This document shows positions 10,893-23,280 of a stretch of DNA of 64,000 bases, piece by piece. The notes beneath the pieces were generated by a model. The model did not search any database and was not told where the DNA came from. It saw only the letters and a program-made list of their open reading frames with translations. A program made the position numbers and the translations under genes. Source of the DNA: Stomorhina lunata (Eukaryota; Arthropoda; Insecta; Diptera; Rhiniidae); the NCBI GenBank assembly GCA_933228675.1, contig OW121742.1, forward strand, positions 126,767,983 through 126,831,982. Direction: 5' to 3'. Numbering within the stretch: the first letter of the stretch is position 1; every line of letters starts with the position of its first letter.

Positions 10893-11066
10893 GAAAAATT
10901 AGGTTTAATCAGGCTTAAGTTCATTTAACTTTCAAATTATTAATTTTGAAAATTTGAAAAGTAATTGTGGTGAAAAACTGAAAAAATTATTTTTGAGCGC
11001 GGCTCAGTGGATTGCAATTTTTGTCCCGCCACAGGACGTCATCAGCACTTAGCGCCCTCGACCACA
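10893..11066 (+). repeat. Module H, single-arm copy
   Basis: It matches one arm plus loop of the long hairpin at 50189-50513: AATTAGG, AGGCTTAAGTTCATTTAA, GTGGATTGCAATTT, GTCCCGCCACAGGACGTCAT and CAGCACTTAGCGCC. Here the sequence continues past AGCGCC into CTCGACCAC without folding back. This shows the hairpin copy arose by inverted duplication. Confidence 0.75.
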
Positions 11067-12090
11067 ATTTTCTATAGAAATTCTGATAAAAAACATTTTG
11101 ATAAAAAATTTTTAATAAAAAAAATTTCTATAGAAAAGTTTTTGATAAATTTTTGGATAGAAAAATTTTGTATAAAAACATTTTTAATAAAAAAAAAATT
11201 CGATAAAAAATATTCTATTAAAAAATATTTAATAAAAAAATTTTTTATAGAATTATTTGTGATAAAAAAATTTTCTATAGAAAAATTTTTGATAAAATTA
11301 TTTTTTTAGAATAATTTTTTATAAAAAGATTTTCGATAGAAAATTTCTGATAAAAAAAATTTCCTACATAAAAATTGTTGAAAAAAAAATTTCTATAGAA
11401 ACATTTTTGATAAGAAAAATTTTTTCATAACAATCTTGATTCAAATAAAATCAGATTCTTTTAAAATTAATTTCTTTCTAAAAAAAATTCTATTGAAAAA
11501 ATTTTGAATAAAAATTTTCTATAAAAACATATTTGATAAAAAAAAATTTTTCTATAAAATAATTTTCTTCCGAAAAATTTTTGATAAAAAATTTTTTTCA
11601 TAAAAATCTTGGATCAATAAAATTTATTTCTTTCAGAATTAATTTAGGTCTAAAAAATTTTCTATAGAAAAATTTTTGATAAAAAAATATTCTAATTAAA
11701 AAATTTTCTATACAAAAATTTTCCATAAAAAATTTACGATAGAAAAATTTTTGATAAAAAATTTTCCATAGAAAAATTTTTTCTGAAAAATTTTTGATAA
11801 AAAAATTCTCTTTAAAAAAATTTGCGATAGAAAAATTTTTGTATAGAAAAATTTTTGATAATAAAATTATCTATGCAAAAATTTTTGATAAACAAATTTT
11901 CTATACAAAAATTTTTGATAACAAAATTTTCCATACAAAAATTTTTGATAAAAAAATTTTCTACACAAAAATGTTTGATTAAAAAATTTTCTTTACAAAA
12001 ATTTTTAATAAAAAATGTCTATATAAATTTTTGATAAATAAATTTTCTATACAAACATTTTTGATAAAAAATTTTTCTATATACAAATTT
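11067..12090 (+). repeat. Satellite A array 6
   Basis: About 33 monomers in the GAAAAATTTTTGATAAAAAAATTTTCTA orientation. A local subtype near 11870-12000 reads CTATACAAAAATTTTTGATA, so the CTATAG palindrome is lost there. A related phrase (TTGATCAA-like, with AATTTATTTCTTT) appears at about 11430-11480 and 11605-11650, suggesting a small duplication of ~170 bp. Confidence 0.9.
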
Positions 12091-12201
12091 TTCAAAAAGA
12101 AGTGTATTTGCATTTGATCCCAAATCTGTTACATTTATTTATTAATGTAACAGACCAATTTATTGATAAAAAGCCAAAAAATGTTTGTGGAGAAACCAAA
12201 T

Positions 12202-12247
12202 TCCTCGACGCGTTTCGATGGTTGGTTAAGCCATCTCTTCAGGAGGA
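12202..12247 (-). ncRNA. Hammerhead ribozyme motif, left arm of inverted pair
   Basis: Identical over the motif to the 8.4 kb copy: CTGAAGA box at 12242-12236, stem II at 12235-12231 with 12221-12217, GAAA at 12216-12213, ACGCGT, cleavage triplet GTC, stem I TCCTC/GAGGA. All invariant core positions are present. Confidence 0.85.
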
Positions 12248-12501
12248 TTATCCCCAATTTAGACAGATCGAAAACCTCGCATTATTACTAAATTTACAAA
12301 CATAACTATTAAGAATTATGTCCATAAACCAAAAGTAAAAGCGTAGATTATCGACTGAACAAAAACAAACTGAAAAATGTTTGTTTTTGTTCAGTCGATA
12401 ATCTACGCTTTTACTTTTGGTTTATAAACATAATTCTTAATAGTTATGTTTGTAAATTTAGTAATAATGCGAGGTTTTCGATCTGTCTAAATTGGGGATA
12501 A

Positions 12502-12547
12502 TTCTCCTGAAGAGATGGCTTAACCAACCATCGAAACGCGTCGAGGA
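12502..12547 (+). ncRNA. Hammerhead ribozyme motif, right arm of inverted pair
   Basis: CTGAAGA at 12507-12513, stem II at 12514-12518 with 12528-12532, GAAA at 12533-12536, ACGCGT, GTC ending at 12542, stem I 3' arm at 12543-12547. The stem I 5' arm is TTCTC instead of TCCTC, giving one G-U wobble and keeping the helix. It should be competent on sequence grounds. Confidence 0.85.
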
Positions 12548-12658
12548 ATTTGGTTTCTCCGCAAACATTTTTTGGCTTTTTATCAATAAATTGATCTGTT
12601 ACATTAATAAATAAATGTAACAGATTTGGGATCAAATGCAAATACACTTCTTTTTGAA

Positions 12659-12692
12659 TAATATTTACATCCCGACTATTTTGTTATTTTTT
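12659..12692 (+). repeat. Core extension shared with the 23.8 kb copy
   Basis: AATATTTACATCCCGACTAT and the following TTTGTTATTTTTTGA are identical to 24021-24054. This defines the downstream edge of the core before satellite A resumes. Confidence 0.8.
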
Positions 12693-13050
12693 GATATAAA
12701 AATTTTTGATAACAAAATTTTCCATACAAAAATTTTTGATAAAAAAATTTTCTTTACAAAAATTTTTGATAAAAAAATTTTCTTTACAAAAATTTTTAAT
12801 AAAAAAATTTTCTTAAGAAAAATGTTTGATTAAAAAAATTTTCTTTAGAAAAATTTTTGACAAAAAAATTTTCTATGGAAAAATTTTTGATAAAAAAATT
12901 TGCGTAGAAAGATTTTTAATAAAAAAAATGATATAGAAAAAATTTGTGATAAAGAAATTTTTCAAAGAGAAATTTTTGATAAACAAATTTTCTATAGAAA
13001 AATTTTGGATAAAAAAAATTTCTACAGAAAAAATAAAAAATATTTAAAAA
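12693..13050 (+). repeat. Satellite A array 7
   Basis: About 12 monomers, several of the TTCTTTACAAAAATTTTTGATA subtype, ending at module E2. Confidence 0.9.
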
Positions 13051-13198
13051 AATGGAGTAGAAAACTTTTTCTACTCTACTCTTGTTTTAAAATATCAGAA
13101 CTACACATTAAAGAAAATAACTATTTTTAGTTAAAAGTATAAAAAACGGCAACTCTGCAGACGATTTTTTTGTTCTGTTCTTTTTGTGCCCACCTCTG
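13051..13198 (+). repeat. End module E2
   Basis: About 148 bp containing GGAGTAGAAAACTTTTTC, GTATAAAAAACGGCAACTCT, TTGTTCTGTTC and TTTGTGCCCACCTCTG. The reverse complement recurs at 49658-49793, also directly beside satellite A. It marks the outer limit of the composite element running from about 10440. Confidence 0.75.
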
Positions 13199-14310
13199 AT
13201 TATTTGGTTACATTGATTATTATTTTACTATAAAATTTTTAAATAATTTTTGTTTAAATGACTTCTATTTTAAGAAGTGACTTTTTGTCCAATTTTTTTA
13301 ATATTTAATTCTATTAAAATATTCAATGTATATATCGAATTGAATGTTATGTGTATTGTTATATATTTGATATACGTGAGTGTTATACAAATAAATTTGA
13401 TTAAATAACTTTAATTAAACAAATTTACATAATCAAAAACGTTTTAGAATAAACAAAGCGAATTAATTTTTTTGCTTCACAAAATTTGTCATGGTTTCAC
13501 GATATAAAAATCACATTTTTTTTTTGGATTTTAATTTTTATGACAATCCCTTTGTGGGGAAGATATTAAAGTGTCATAAAATTGTTGTTATTTGTTTTTC
13601 CTGCAAGCGGTTTAATAGAAAATCACACAGGATATTTTAATTGTTTAATATTATGAAACATTTTTTTGTGAAATTTGTACAAAAATAAAACGTGCTGCGA
13701 ATATTTATGTGAAAATAATATGGCAAAATATTTCGATTATGCAATAAAATGTTCTTGGGAATATGGAAAAAATTTTCAATTGTTTGTGACAAAAAACTAA
13801 TTTTTACTTTACAAAAAAAAAAACTTTTTTTATTCATTAAGTTTTTAAGTTTACATTTTTTTAGCTTCTAAATTATTTGAAATTAAATTATTTTAATTTG
13901 TTGAGAGAGCGGTTATTTCAAACTGATTTAACTATTTAATATATAAATATTATTTTTTTCTTTTAAAAGTTAAAAACGTTGATATTTTAAATTCATAATT
14001 TTCTGATTTTATATAAATTCTATAAGAATTCAAATTTAAGAAACATTAAAATTGTTTCCATTTTTAGTATTTTTTATGTTGTTATGGCTATAAAACAATT
14101 TGACTGCATTAAAATCCAAGAGACTCATCTAAATTCTTATTTGTTAACAAAGAGGTTTTTAAATTCAATTAAGCTCAAAGGATATCCCTTAACTGTGGTG
14201 TTGTCCTAATCCATTTTGCAGTTTATATTTGTGTGACCATTTCATAAAAGCTGTTTTAATTATTCATAATAGGGGAAACCGGAAATATGAAATTGCAGCA
14301 CATAATAATA
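13199..14310. other. AT-rich low-copy DNA, nothing identified
   Basis: No gene, array or RNA feature is seen. Short frames such as 13637-13837 (-) are composition artefacts. Confidence 0.4.
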
Positions 14311-14462
14311 TACTAAGAAATAGATTAAGAGATAGACTAAGACATACCCTGAGACACAGACTAAGATATAGACTAAGATATGGACTAAGACATAAACTAA
14401 AACATAGACTAAGACATAGACTAACACATAGATATAGACACACACAGAAACATAGACTTAAT
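14311..14462 (-). repeat. Degenerate 12 bp satellite, inverted outlier
   Basis: About 12 units of AGACATAGACTA and variants. This is the reverse complement of the 12 bp monomer that fills 15.4-17.6 kb. Units differ at several positions, so this block is much older or has escaped homogenisation. The 90-codon plus frame and 61-codon minus frame over it are repeat artefacts. Confidence 0.85.
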
Positions 14463-15412
14463 TATGACGCAAGGAAATATGTAGACAAAAACAAAAAATA
14501 GATATTTCTGGTTCCCCTGATTATTCCAAGTTATGTTAAACTAAAATACAGTCTTTTGTCAAGAAATTTAGTTTTAAGCTTTACTAGAAATACCATTACA
14601 TTTATTTCTAATGTCAAAGAGGGCAACAGCAGTCACCAACTTTCCAAAGGTGATTAAGCACGAGAAACATTTATTTGCCATAAACAACGAGTCAGGTGAT
14701 TACTTTCTCTAATTTCAACCTTCAGAAATGGGTTACAAACGAGAATAAGAAGGAAATTATTTTAGTACCTAAAAACCATATTTGATATAAAAGCACCTTT
14801 TAAATAAACGCCATTTGGAAGTTGTTATTTTCCTAGTGCATAAATTTCACTTTTTTGACTTCTTTCCTCTTATAACATTTTATTCCAAGTCTTTTTACTT
14901 CGTGTTGCTTTATGCTTCGAAATATGTTGCATGTTTTCGAGTCACTTGTACTAGAGTTTATGTCAAAATAAATGTTAGATTTAACACTTTGGGTTGCTTT
15001 TCATTTAACGACTTGCACTTCTAATGCTTGTTGCTACTTTGTAATAGTTTTAGTGGCAGAATTTAGTACTGAAGCACTTCCCTTAAAAAGTTGCAACATG
15101 TAACCGGTATTACAATAAATTCTATATGTTTGTAAAGTGTCTGTTGCATTTTTAATTTTCCACAATTATGGTGACAACTATAAACAAGTAATTTTACCTT
15201 AATATGCTTTGCAGACACCACCACCAGCAGAAAACAAATAAACACATGCAAAGTTGACTAGAATATGAAACGGAGAATGTGCTTAGATTCTAAAGTAATG
15301 CATACATAGGTACGTGGTATTTACATGCATAAACACCTGCTGAGGTTAAAGGAAAAGTAGTTTAAAATTTTGCTATGGGTTAGTCCAAAGTAAATGTCTA
15401 ATCCATTTCTTT
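14463..15412. other. Low-copy spacer between the two 12 bp arrays
   Basis: Moderately AT-rich sequence without a recognised gene. Frames at 14815-15024 (+) and 15063-15251 (-) are short and show no familiar motif. Confidence 0.4.
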
Positions 15413-17625
15413 TGTTAAGTCTTAGTCTATTGCCTAGTCTATGTCTTAGTCTATGTCTTAGTCTATGTCTTGGTCTATGTCTTAGTCTATGTCTTAGTCT
15501 ATGTCTTATTCTATTGCTTAATCTATGTCTTAGTCTATGTCTTATTCTATTGCTTAATCTATGTCTTAGTCTATGTCTTAGTCTATGTCTTAGTCTATCT
15601 CTTAGTCTATGTCTTAGTCTATGTCTTATTCTATTGCTTAATCTATGTCTTAGTCTATGTCTTAGTCTATGTCTTAGTCTATGTCTTAGTCTATGTCTTA
15701 GTCTGTGTCTTAGTCTATGTCTTAGTCTATGTCTTAGTCTATGTCTTAGTCTATGTCTTATTCTATTGCTTAATCTATGTCTTAGTCTATGTCTTAGTCT
15801 ATGTCTTATTCTATTGCTTAATCTATGTCTTAGTCTATGTCTTAGTCTATGTCTTATTGTATTGCTTAATCTATGTCTTAGTCTATGTCTTAGTCTATGT
15901 CTTATTCTATTGCTTAATCTATGTCTTAGTCTATGTCTTAGTCTATGTCTTAGTCTATGTCTTAGTCTATGTCTTAGTCTGTGTCTTAGTCTATGTCTTA
16001 GTCTATGTCTTAGTCTATGTCTTAGTCTATGTCTTATTCTATTGCTTAATCTATGTCTTAGTCTATGTCTTAGTCTATGTCTTAGTCTATGTCTTATTCT
16101 ATTGCTTAATCTATGTCTTAGTCTATGTCTTAGTCTATGTCTTAGTCTATGTCTTATTCTATTGCTTAATCTATGTCTTAGTCTATGTCTTAGTCTATGT
16201 CTTAGTCTGTGTCTTAGTCTATGTCTTAGTCTATGTCTTAGTCTATGTCTTAGTCTATGTCTTAGTCTATGTCTTAGTCTATGTCTTAGTCTATGTCTTA
16301 GTCTATGTCTTAGTCTATGTCTTAGTCTATGTCTTAGTCTATGTCTTAGTCTATGTCTTAGTCTATGTCTTAGTCTATGTCTTAGTCTATGTCTTAGTCT
16401 ATGTCTTAGTCTATGTCTTAGTCTATGTCTTAGTCTATGTCTTAGTCTATGTCTTAGTCTATGTCTTATTCTATTGCTTAGTCTATGTCTTAGTCTATGT
16501 CTTAGTCTATGTCTTAGTCTATGTCTTAGTCTATGTCTTAGTCTATGTCTTAGTCTATGTCTTAGTCTATGTCTTAGTCTATGTCTTAGTCTATGTCTTA
16601 GTCTATGTCTTAGTCTATGTCTTAGTCTATGTCTTAGTCTATGTCTTAGTCTATGTCTTAGTCTATGTCTTAGTCTATGTCTTAGTCTATGTCTTAGTCT
16701 ATGTCTTAGTCTATGTCTTAGTCTATGTCTTAGTCTATGTCTTAGTCTATGTCTTAGTCTATGTCTTAGTCTATGTCTTAGTCTATGTCTTAGTCTATGT
16801 CTTAGTCTATGTCTTAGTCTATGTCTTAGTCTATGTCTTAGTCTATGTCTTAGTCTATGTCTTAGTCTATGTCTTAGTCTATGTCTTAGTCTATGTCTTA
16901 GTCTATGTCTTAGTCTATGTCTTAGTCTATGTCTTAGTCTATGTCTTAGTCTATGTCTTAGTCTATGTCTTAGTCTATGTCTTAGTCTATGTCTTAGTCT
17001 ATGTCTTAGTCTATGTCTTAGTCTATGTCTTAGTCTATGTCTTAGTCTATGTCTTAGTCTATGTCTTAGTCTATGTCTTAGTCTATGTCTTAGTCTATGT
17101 CTTAGTCTATGTCTTAGTCTATGTCTTAGTCTATGTCTTAGTCTATGTCTTAGTCTATGTCTTAGTCTATGTCTTAGTCTATGTCTTAGTCTATGTCTTA
17201 GTCTATGTCTTAGTCTATGTCTTAGTCTATGTCTTAGTCTATGTCTTAGTCTATGTCTTAGTCTATGTCTTAGTCTATGTCTTAGTCTATGTCTTAGTCT
17301 ATGTCTTAGTCTATGTCTTAGTCTATGTCTTAGTCTATGTCTTAGTCTATGTCTTAGTCTATGTCTTAGTCTATGTCTTAGTCTATGTCTTAGTCTATGT
17401 CTTAGTCTATGTCTTAGTCTATGTCTTAGTCTATGTCTTAGTCTATGTCTTAGTCTATGTCTTAGTCTTTGTCTTAGTCTATGTCTTAGTCTATGTCTTA
17501 GTCTATGTCTTAGTCTATATCTTAGTCTATGTCTTAGTCTATGTTTTAGTTTATGTCTTAGTTTTTGTCTTAGTCTTGTTTTTATCTATGTCTTTGTCTT
17601 TATGTCTTTGCCTATATTTTAGCTT
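15413..17625 (+). repeat. 12 bp satellite, about 180 units
   Basis: The monomer is CTTAGTCTATGT, about 2.2 kb. The left part (15505-16485) contains about eleven variant 24 bp blocks reading CTTATTCTATTGCTTA then ATCTATGT, at regular spacings of 48 or 60 bp (higher-order structure). From about 16490 to 17460 the array is nearly perfect, and the right edge decays from about 17465. Twelve bases equal four codons and two frames lack stops, so 742- and 751-codon frames appear. They encode only repeats of LCLS or YVLV and are artefacts. Confidence 0.97.
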
Positions 17626-19360
17626 ATACATATTTCTTAGTCCATTTAAACCCTTTTACTACCTCCTCTTTTCCCGGAATTTTTGTCTTTTCATATGTTT
17701 AAGTTCAGTTTATCTGCATGTTTAAATAAAAATTTTGTTGCTGTTGTCGGTTGGTGGTTGGCGGTAAGAGGTGTCAGTGTTTGATGTCAACATGTGTGTT
17801 GATGTTGGTTCACAAAGCGTTATATATTTTTTTGTTGTCACTTAATAACAAACACACGGGCTTCAAATATTTGTTTGCGTCAATGACAAAAATGGGTGCC
17901 AGTTTTGAGGACATGCAGCAAAATTGATATTGTTGTCAACTGAGTGGAACAGAAAAAGTAGAAATAAACAAATTTTCGAGGGTTATGAGAAAATTTTATA
18001 GAATTCTTAAGTTTCAAAATTTTGAAAAAATTTTAAATTTTAAAAAATTGAAGGTGCAGAATTATTTTTTAAAATTTTTCTCAAAATTTAATTTTTATTT
18101 TTTTTCCTCAATTTCTATGATTGTTTTTATAGCTTTTTGAGTTAGGGTTAAGCGTTTAATGGTAGTGCTTATTATAGAATGTGTGTTATGTTGTATGAGG
18201 CTGATTATTGTATCTGGTAATTGTGTTTAAACAATTTAATAATTGCTGAGACGGTTTGCAAATAATGGACAATGACTGGCTGGATAGTAAACAAGAATAA
18301 TAATTGAATATTGCTTGCTCCCGGAATAGATATCAATTTATAGTACTCGAAAGACAAAGGGGCTGAAACACTTGAAGATTGTGAGTGTGTGAACAGAAAT
18401 AAATGATTAAATTTGCAAGTACTTAAGAAATTGCTTAAGACAATTTAAACAACAAACATGTACTTTTATGAAAAGTATAATGAAATATTTGTATTTGATG
18501 TCGAAAAACTTAATTTACTTTTGTTTTTTGAAATTTCAAATAAAAAAAATATTTTGTCTCTGTATGTAATATAATACTCGAATGCATAAAATTTGAAGAA
18601 AATGAAATTTCTCAATTTTATTTCACATTAATCTTTGATTAGATTTTTATCTTATAAAAATTTGATTTTCCCAGAATTTTCAATATAATAAATCTAAAGG
18701 CTATTTTTAAAAATCATCAAAAACTCAGCTACGTTTTAAATCCTTTTGCTTGTTTACGACTGAATTTTCTGTGTTATCCACATTCCAATATTTTTATGTC
18801 ATGGCAAAATTGCTCTTAAGTAAAATTGATGATATATCAGTGACATTTTAGTATTTTTGTTTATATTTAAACAATTTTTTTTGCATTAATTTTTCTTTAG
18901 AAAAAATCGTATTCTTTGCATTGTTAAACACCAAATTTTCGTATTTATTTCAGATTTTGTTGAACATATTTTACATTTTGTATGAATGTATATTTATTTA
19001 AATATTTTTTAGTTTTTTTTTCAAAAGATTTATTTAAAAAATGCCTAAAAATGCGAAACAGTAACATCAGTGCCATCCGAGGCAACAATCATGATGATAA
19101 TGATGTTGTTGTTCATCATCATCATCATGAAGAATGTGGCAAATTTTGTTGAGTGACAGCAACATGATGACTTAAGACACTTTGCGTTGTCGGCTAAAAA
19201 TTTCAAGACATTCATATATTCTTGGTGTTCCTTGGTTTTGTTTCATGACTTCTCAAAGATTTGGTTGATGTATCATATCATGTCTTTTTTGTCTTGAAAA
19301 TTCTCAAGTTTATTTTTAGGCTGTGAAACTACATAACTACTACTATAAGGAAACTAAACT
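17626..19360. other. Low-copy AT-rich DNA
   Basis: No gene is identified. A run of ATCATC trinucleotide lies at about 19110-19125. GC is slightly higher near 17740-17830. Confidence 0.4.
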
Positions 19361-21340
19361 ACACGGTATAATTTTTTGAAGAATTTGCTATAATATTAAG
19401 AAATCTTTCAAAAATTTCCTATAAAAATAAGAAATTTTTATAAAATTTCCTATAAAAATAAGAAATCTTTGAAAAATATTTTATAAAAATAGACAAAATT
19501 TCCTATAAGTGATTTTTGAATTTATATGATTTCTATAATTTTTGAAAAATTTCCTATAAAAATAGGAAATTTTTGAAAAATTTCCTATAAGTGATTTTTG
19601 AATTTATATGATTTCTACAATTTTTGAAAAATTTCCCACAAAAATAGGACATTTTTGAAAAATTTCCTATGAAAATAGAACATTTTTTTAAAATTTCTTA
19701 TAAAAATAGAAAATTTTTGAAAAATTTCCTATAAAAATAGAACATTATTGATAAGTTTTCCTATAAAAATAGAACATTTTTTAAAAATTTCCTATAAAAA
19801 TAGAACATTTTTGAAAAATTTCCTAAAAACTAGAAAATTTTTGAAAAATTTCCTAAAAAATAGAAAATTTTTGAAAAATTTCCTATAAAAACAGAAAATT
19901 TTTGAAAAATTTCCTATAAAAATAGAAAATTTTTGAAAAATTTCCTATAAAAATAGAAAATTTTTGAAAAATTTCCTATAAAAATAGAAAATTTTTGAAA
20001 AATTTCCTATAAAAATAGAAAATTTTTGAAAAATTTCCTATAAAAATAGAAAATTTTTGAAAAATTTCCTATAAAAATAGAAAATGTTTGAAAAATTTTC
20101 TATAAAAATAGAAAATTTTTGAAAAATTTCCTATAAAAATTTTTGAAAAATTTCCTATAAAAATTTTTGAAAAATTTCCTATAAAAATAGAAAATTTTTG
20201 AAAATTTTTTTATAAAAATAGAAAATTTTTTTTATAAAAATTTTTGAAAAATTTCCTATAAAAATAGAAAATTTTTGAAAATTTTTTTATAAAAATAGAA
20301 AATTTTTGAAAAATTTTTTATCAAAATAGAAAATTTTTGAAAAATTTTTTTATAAAAATAGAAAATTTTTGAAAAATTTTTTATAAAAATAGAAAATTTT
20401 TCAAAAATTTCCTATAAAAACAAAAAATTTTTGAAAAATTTCCTATAAAAATAGGAAATTTTTGAAAAATTTCCTAAAAGTGATTTTTGAATTTATATGA
20501 TTTCTACAATTTTTGAAAAATGAAAATATGAAAATATGAAAATAGAACATTTTTTAAAAATTTCCTATAAAAATAGAAAATTTTTGAAAAATTTCCTAAA
20601 AACTAGAAAATTTTTGAAAAATTTCCTAAAAAATAGAAAATTTTTGAAAAATTTCCTATAAAAACAGAAAATGTTTGAAAATTTTCCTATAAAAACAGAA
20701 AATTTTTGAAAAATTTCCTATAAAAATAGAAAATTTTTGAAAAATTTCCTATAAAAATAGAAAATTTTTGAAAAATTTCCTATAAAAATAGAAAATTTTT
20801 GAAAAATTTCCTATAAAAATAGAAAATTTTTGAAAAATTTCCTATAAAAAAATTCCTATAAAAATTTTTGAAAAATTTCCTATAAAAATAGAAAATTTTT
20901 GAAAATTTTTTTATAAAAATAGAAAATTTTTGAAAAATTTTTTATAAAAATAGAAAATTTTTGAAAAATTTTTTTATAAAAATAGAAAATTTTTGAAAAA
21001 TTTTTTATAAAAATAGAAAATTTTTGAAAAATTTCCTATAAAAACAGAAAATTTTTGAAAAATTTCCTATAAAAATAGAAAATTTTTAAAAAATTTCCTA
21101 TAAAAATAAAAAATTTTTTAAAATTTCCTATAAAAATAGAAAATTTCTGAAACAAAAATAGAAAATTTTTTTAAAATTTTCTATAAAAATACAAAATTTT
21201 TGAAAAATTTTCTATAAAAATAGAAATTTATTAAAAAATTTTGTAAAAAAATAAAATTTGTTTTAAAAATTTTCTTAAAAAAACAAAAGTTAAAAAATTT
21301 TCTATTTTTTATGAAATTTTTAAAAAATTTTCTATTTTTA
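19361..21340 (+). repeat. Satellite C array 1, 31 bp monomer
   Basis: About 60 units of AAATTTCCTATAAAAATAG followed by AAAATTTTTGAA, period 31 bp. A distinctive insert containing GTGATTTTTGAATTTATATG occurs near 19505, 19590 and 20475, and a phrase with CCTAAAAACTAGAAAA occurs near 19820 and 20593. Together these indicate a ~0.8-0.9 kb internal duplication. The right end (21120-21400) decays. Confidence 0.95.
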
Positions 21341-22925
21341 TAGAAAAAATAGAAATTTCTTAAAAATTTTCTAAAAAAAAAAGAATTTTGAATTTTTTTT
21401 TTTAAACTTTTCTTAAAAAGAGGGTTTCAAAATTTTCTAAAACATTTTTGGAAAACGTCACTTAAATAAAGTTTTATGGAAAGTTGTTTATAAAGTAGAA
21501 AATTTTTATCAGTGTATTTTTTATCAAAACATTCTTAGCATTCGTATTTAAATAGATAATTACGTAGGCATTTAAAGCAAAATAAATAAATTAAAATTAT
21601 GTCCAAAACAATTCATACAGATTCACATACACCCAAAAAAGATATTGCAGCTAAAAAAACTTAACAATAAAAAATTAAAATGACACAAAAACTTTAAACT
21701 GACACTCAGACTGTATCTGTCAGATAAATACAAGTAAATATGTACATTTGAAAATCTTGACGAAAAGTTGAAATAAATTTTAAATTTAAAGAGAATAAAT
21801 TTTTAATTTTTACTGTGAAGGACATTATCCAAATATGTTGACTTTTAAGAATTAGAAATTAAATCTTTTTGATAAAATTTTTATTTGATTTCTTTATATA
21901 TTTGATTTTTTTTCAAAAAAACATTTTTCAACCCTAACTTTGACTTTTCATTGCTTAAAATCTTAAAACTAAAAAAGTGGGTAACAATTTGTTGCGAACA
22001 AAATGTAGTTTGTGAAATTTATTATCTTGATATAAAATTTCTTTGTACATTTTTTCTTCAACTCATAATAAATAATGGGTTGATATGCAAAAGAAAGCGG
22101 GCTTCGAAGAAGGATTTTAAAAAATTAAACTTTAAAGTGTTTTCAAAAGTCATTGTTATTATGAACATATTTTACCCCCTCCAAACTATGATTACCAGAC
22201 GTTACTGCAAGTTATATGACCCCATTTTGAACAAAGGAAAAATGAAAATTCATGCACACATGTTAAGAAGTGCAATATGTTCATATACCTAAATTTATAT
22301 GTATATGAGTATGTGAGAAGAAAGATGTGCTTGTAAATGTATATTTTCCTTTACTCAACTGCATACATTTAAAAATGAAAAACTAAATAAATTAATAAAC
22401 CATGTCAAACATTTTCATCAAGTCATGCTTGCTTAGAAAATATCATCATCGTCATGACGATAATATTAAAAAAATATCCACTCATATCGAAAATGGTAAC
22501 AATATAGAATGTGTTACTTATATTGAGTATTTCTTACAAAAATGTCATATGCAAAGAAAATATTGGAAAATCTTTTATTGTAAAAATTTTTTATAATAAA
22601 ACATTTCTTAATGAAAAGTTTTTTATAAAAAAAATAGAGAAATTTTCTTTGAATTTATACTCTTCACTTTGACCTATTTTAGTTCTTTGCTTATAACTTT
22701 TGCAAGAATCTAGTGACTTAAGTTTCAAAATAATATTCCGATTTCTAACTGTTTACAAAATAACACAATAAAACTTTAGGCTTAAAATTATTTTGTCTTG
22801 CTGTAATAGTTAGGGTGAAAAAATCTAGTTTCGATGTTAACAAATTTTTTTTCGATGAGTTGTTGCTTTGGAGGTCGATACAACGACTTTGTTGATAATA
22901 TTGAAAATTGATATTTGGGTATACT
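21341..22925. other. Low-copy AT-rich DNA
   Basis: It holds the decayed edge of satellite C and a scrap resembling satellite A at 22570-22640. The 113-codon frame at 21951-22292 shows no recognisable domain and has ordinary AT-rich composition, so I do not call it. Confidence 0.4.
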
Positions 22926-23280
22926 AAATATGTGTTCTAAGTGGGTGCAGCCCGGCAATCTTTGTAAAACTGCGGTCTTTCATTCGTTCAAAAATCAATG
23001 TTTTTAACGGTTCTTTCGGAATAAAGACATAAACCCGAATTTTTCATTTCTTGACTCTTAAGCAGGCGTAGGCAGCCAATACTGCCAGGAGCCGAAGACT
23101 TTTTGTAATTCTTATAAATATCACTATCATTAATGAAGCTCGTGAAAATGAGTATTAGAAAACATTAAGTCGATATTTGGATGTTAACTTGTTTCAAATA
23201 AATGTAAACGAATTGGAAATTTTTTTCGAAACAGAAATAAATTCCAATATTAAGCAATTTAAAATGTTTATATTTTTTAG
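22926..23280 (+). repeat. Flank with module E3
   Basis: Positions 23071-23157 carry GGCAGCCAATACTGCC, CAGGAGCCGAAGACTTTTTG, CACTATCATTAATGAAG and GAAAATGAGTATTA. The reverse complement of this module occurs at 30646-30733 and 58431-58515, always at the edge of a satellite A array. GGCAG...CTGCC forms a small stem at one end. The upstream part (22940-23060) is comparatively GC-rich and may be more of the same element. Confidence 0.7.

Larger units (their letters stand above)
12091..12658. repeat. Long inverted repeat made of two head-to-head hammerhead cores
   Basis: Arms 12091-12370 and 12379-12658 (280 bp each) pair around the eight-base loop TGAAAAAT. I count about five mismatches. Each arm is a core like the one at 8.3-8.6 kb. 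Transcription in either direction gives an RNA holding one ribozyme and its complement, which would compete with ribozyme folding. It could be a natural template-switch product or an assembly foldback. Confidence 0.9.

Noticed and set aside
15394..17725. 742- and 751-codon open frames
   Set aside because: They are the 12 bp satellite read in two frames: the period equals four codons and the frames lack stops. The product is only LCLS or YVLV repeats.
19361..21340. Satellite C as a simple variant of satellite A
   Set aside because: The shared AT-richness and 31 bp period are suggestive, but the palindromes differ (CCTAT/ATAGG versus CTATAG within TTTTTC...GAAAAA). I keep them as separate families.
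21951..22292. 113-codon plus-strand frame
   Set aside because: No recognised domain, AT-driven Lys/Ile/Leu composition, no evident exon signals.
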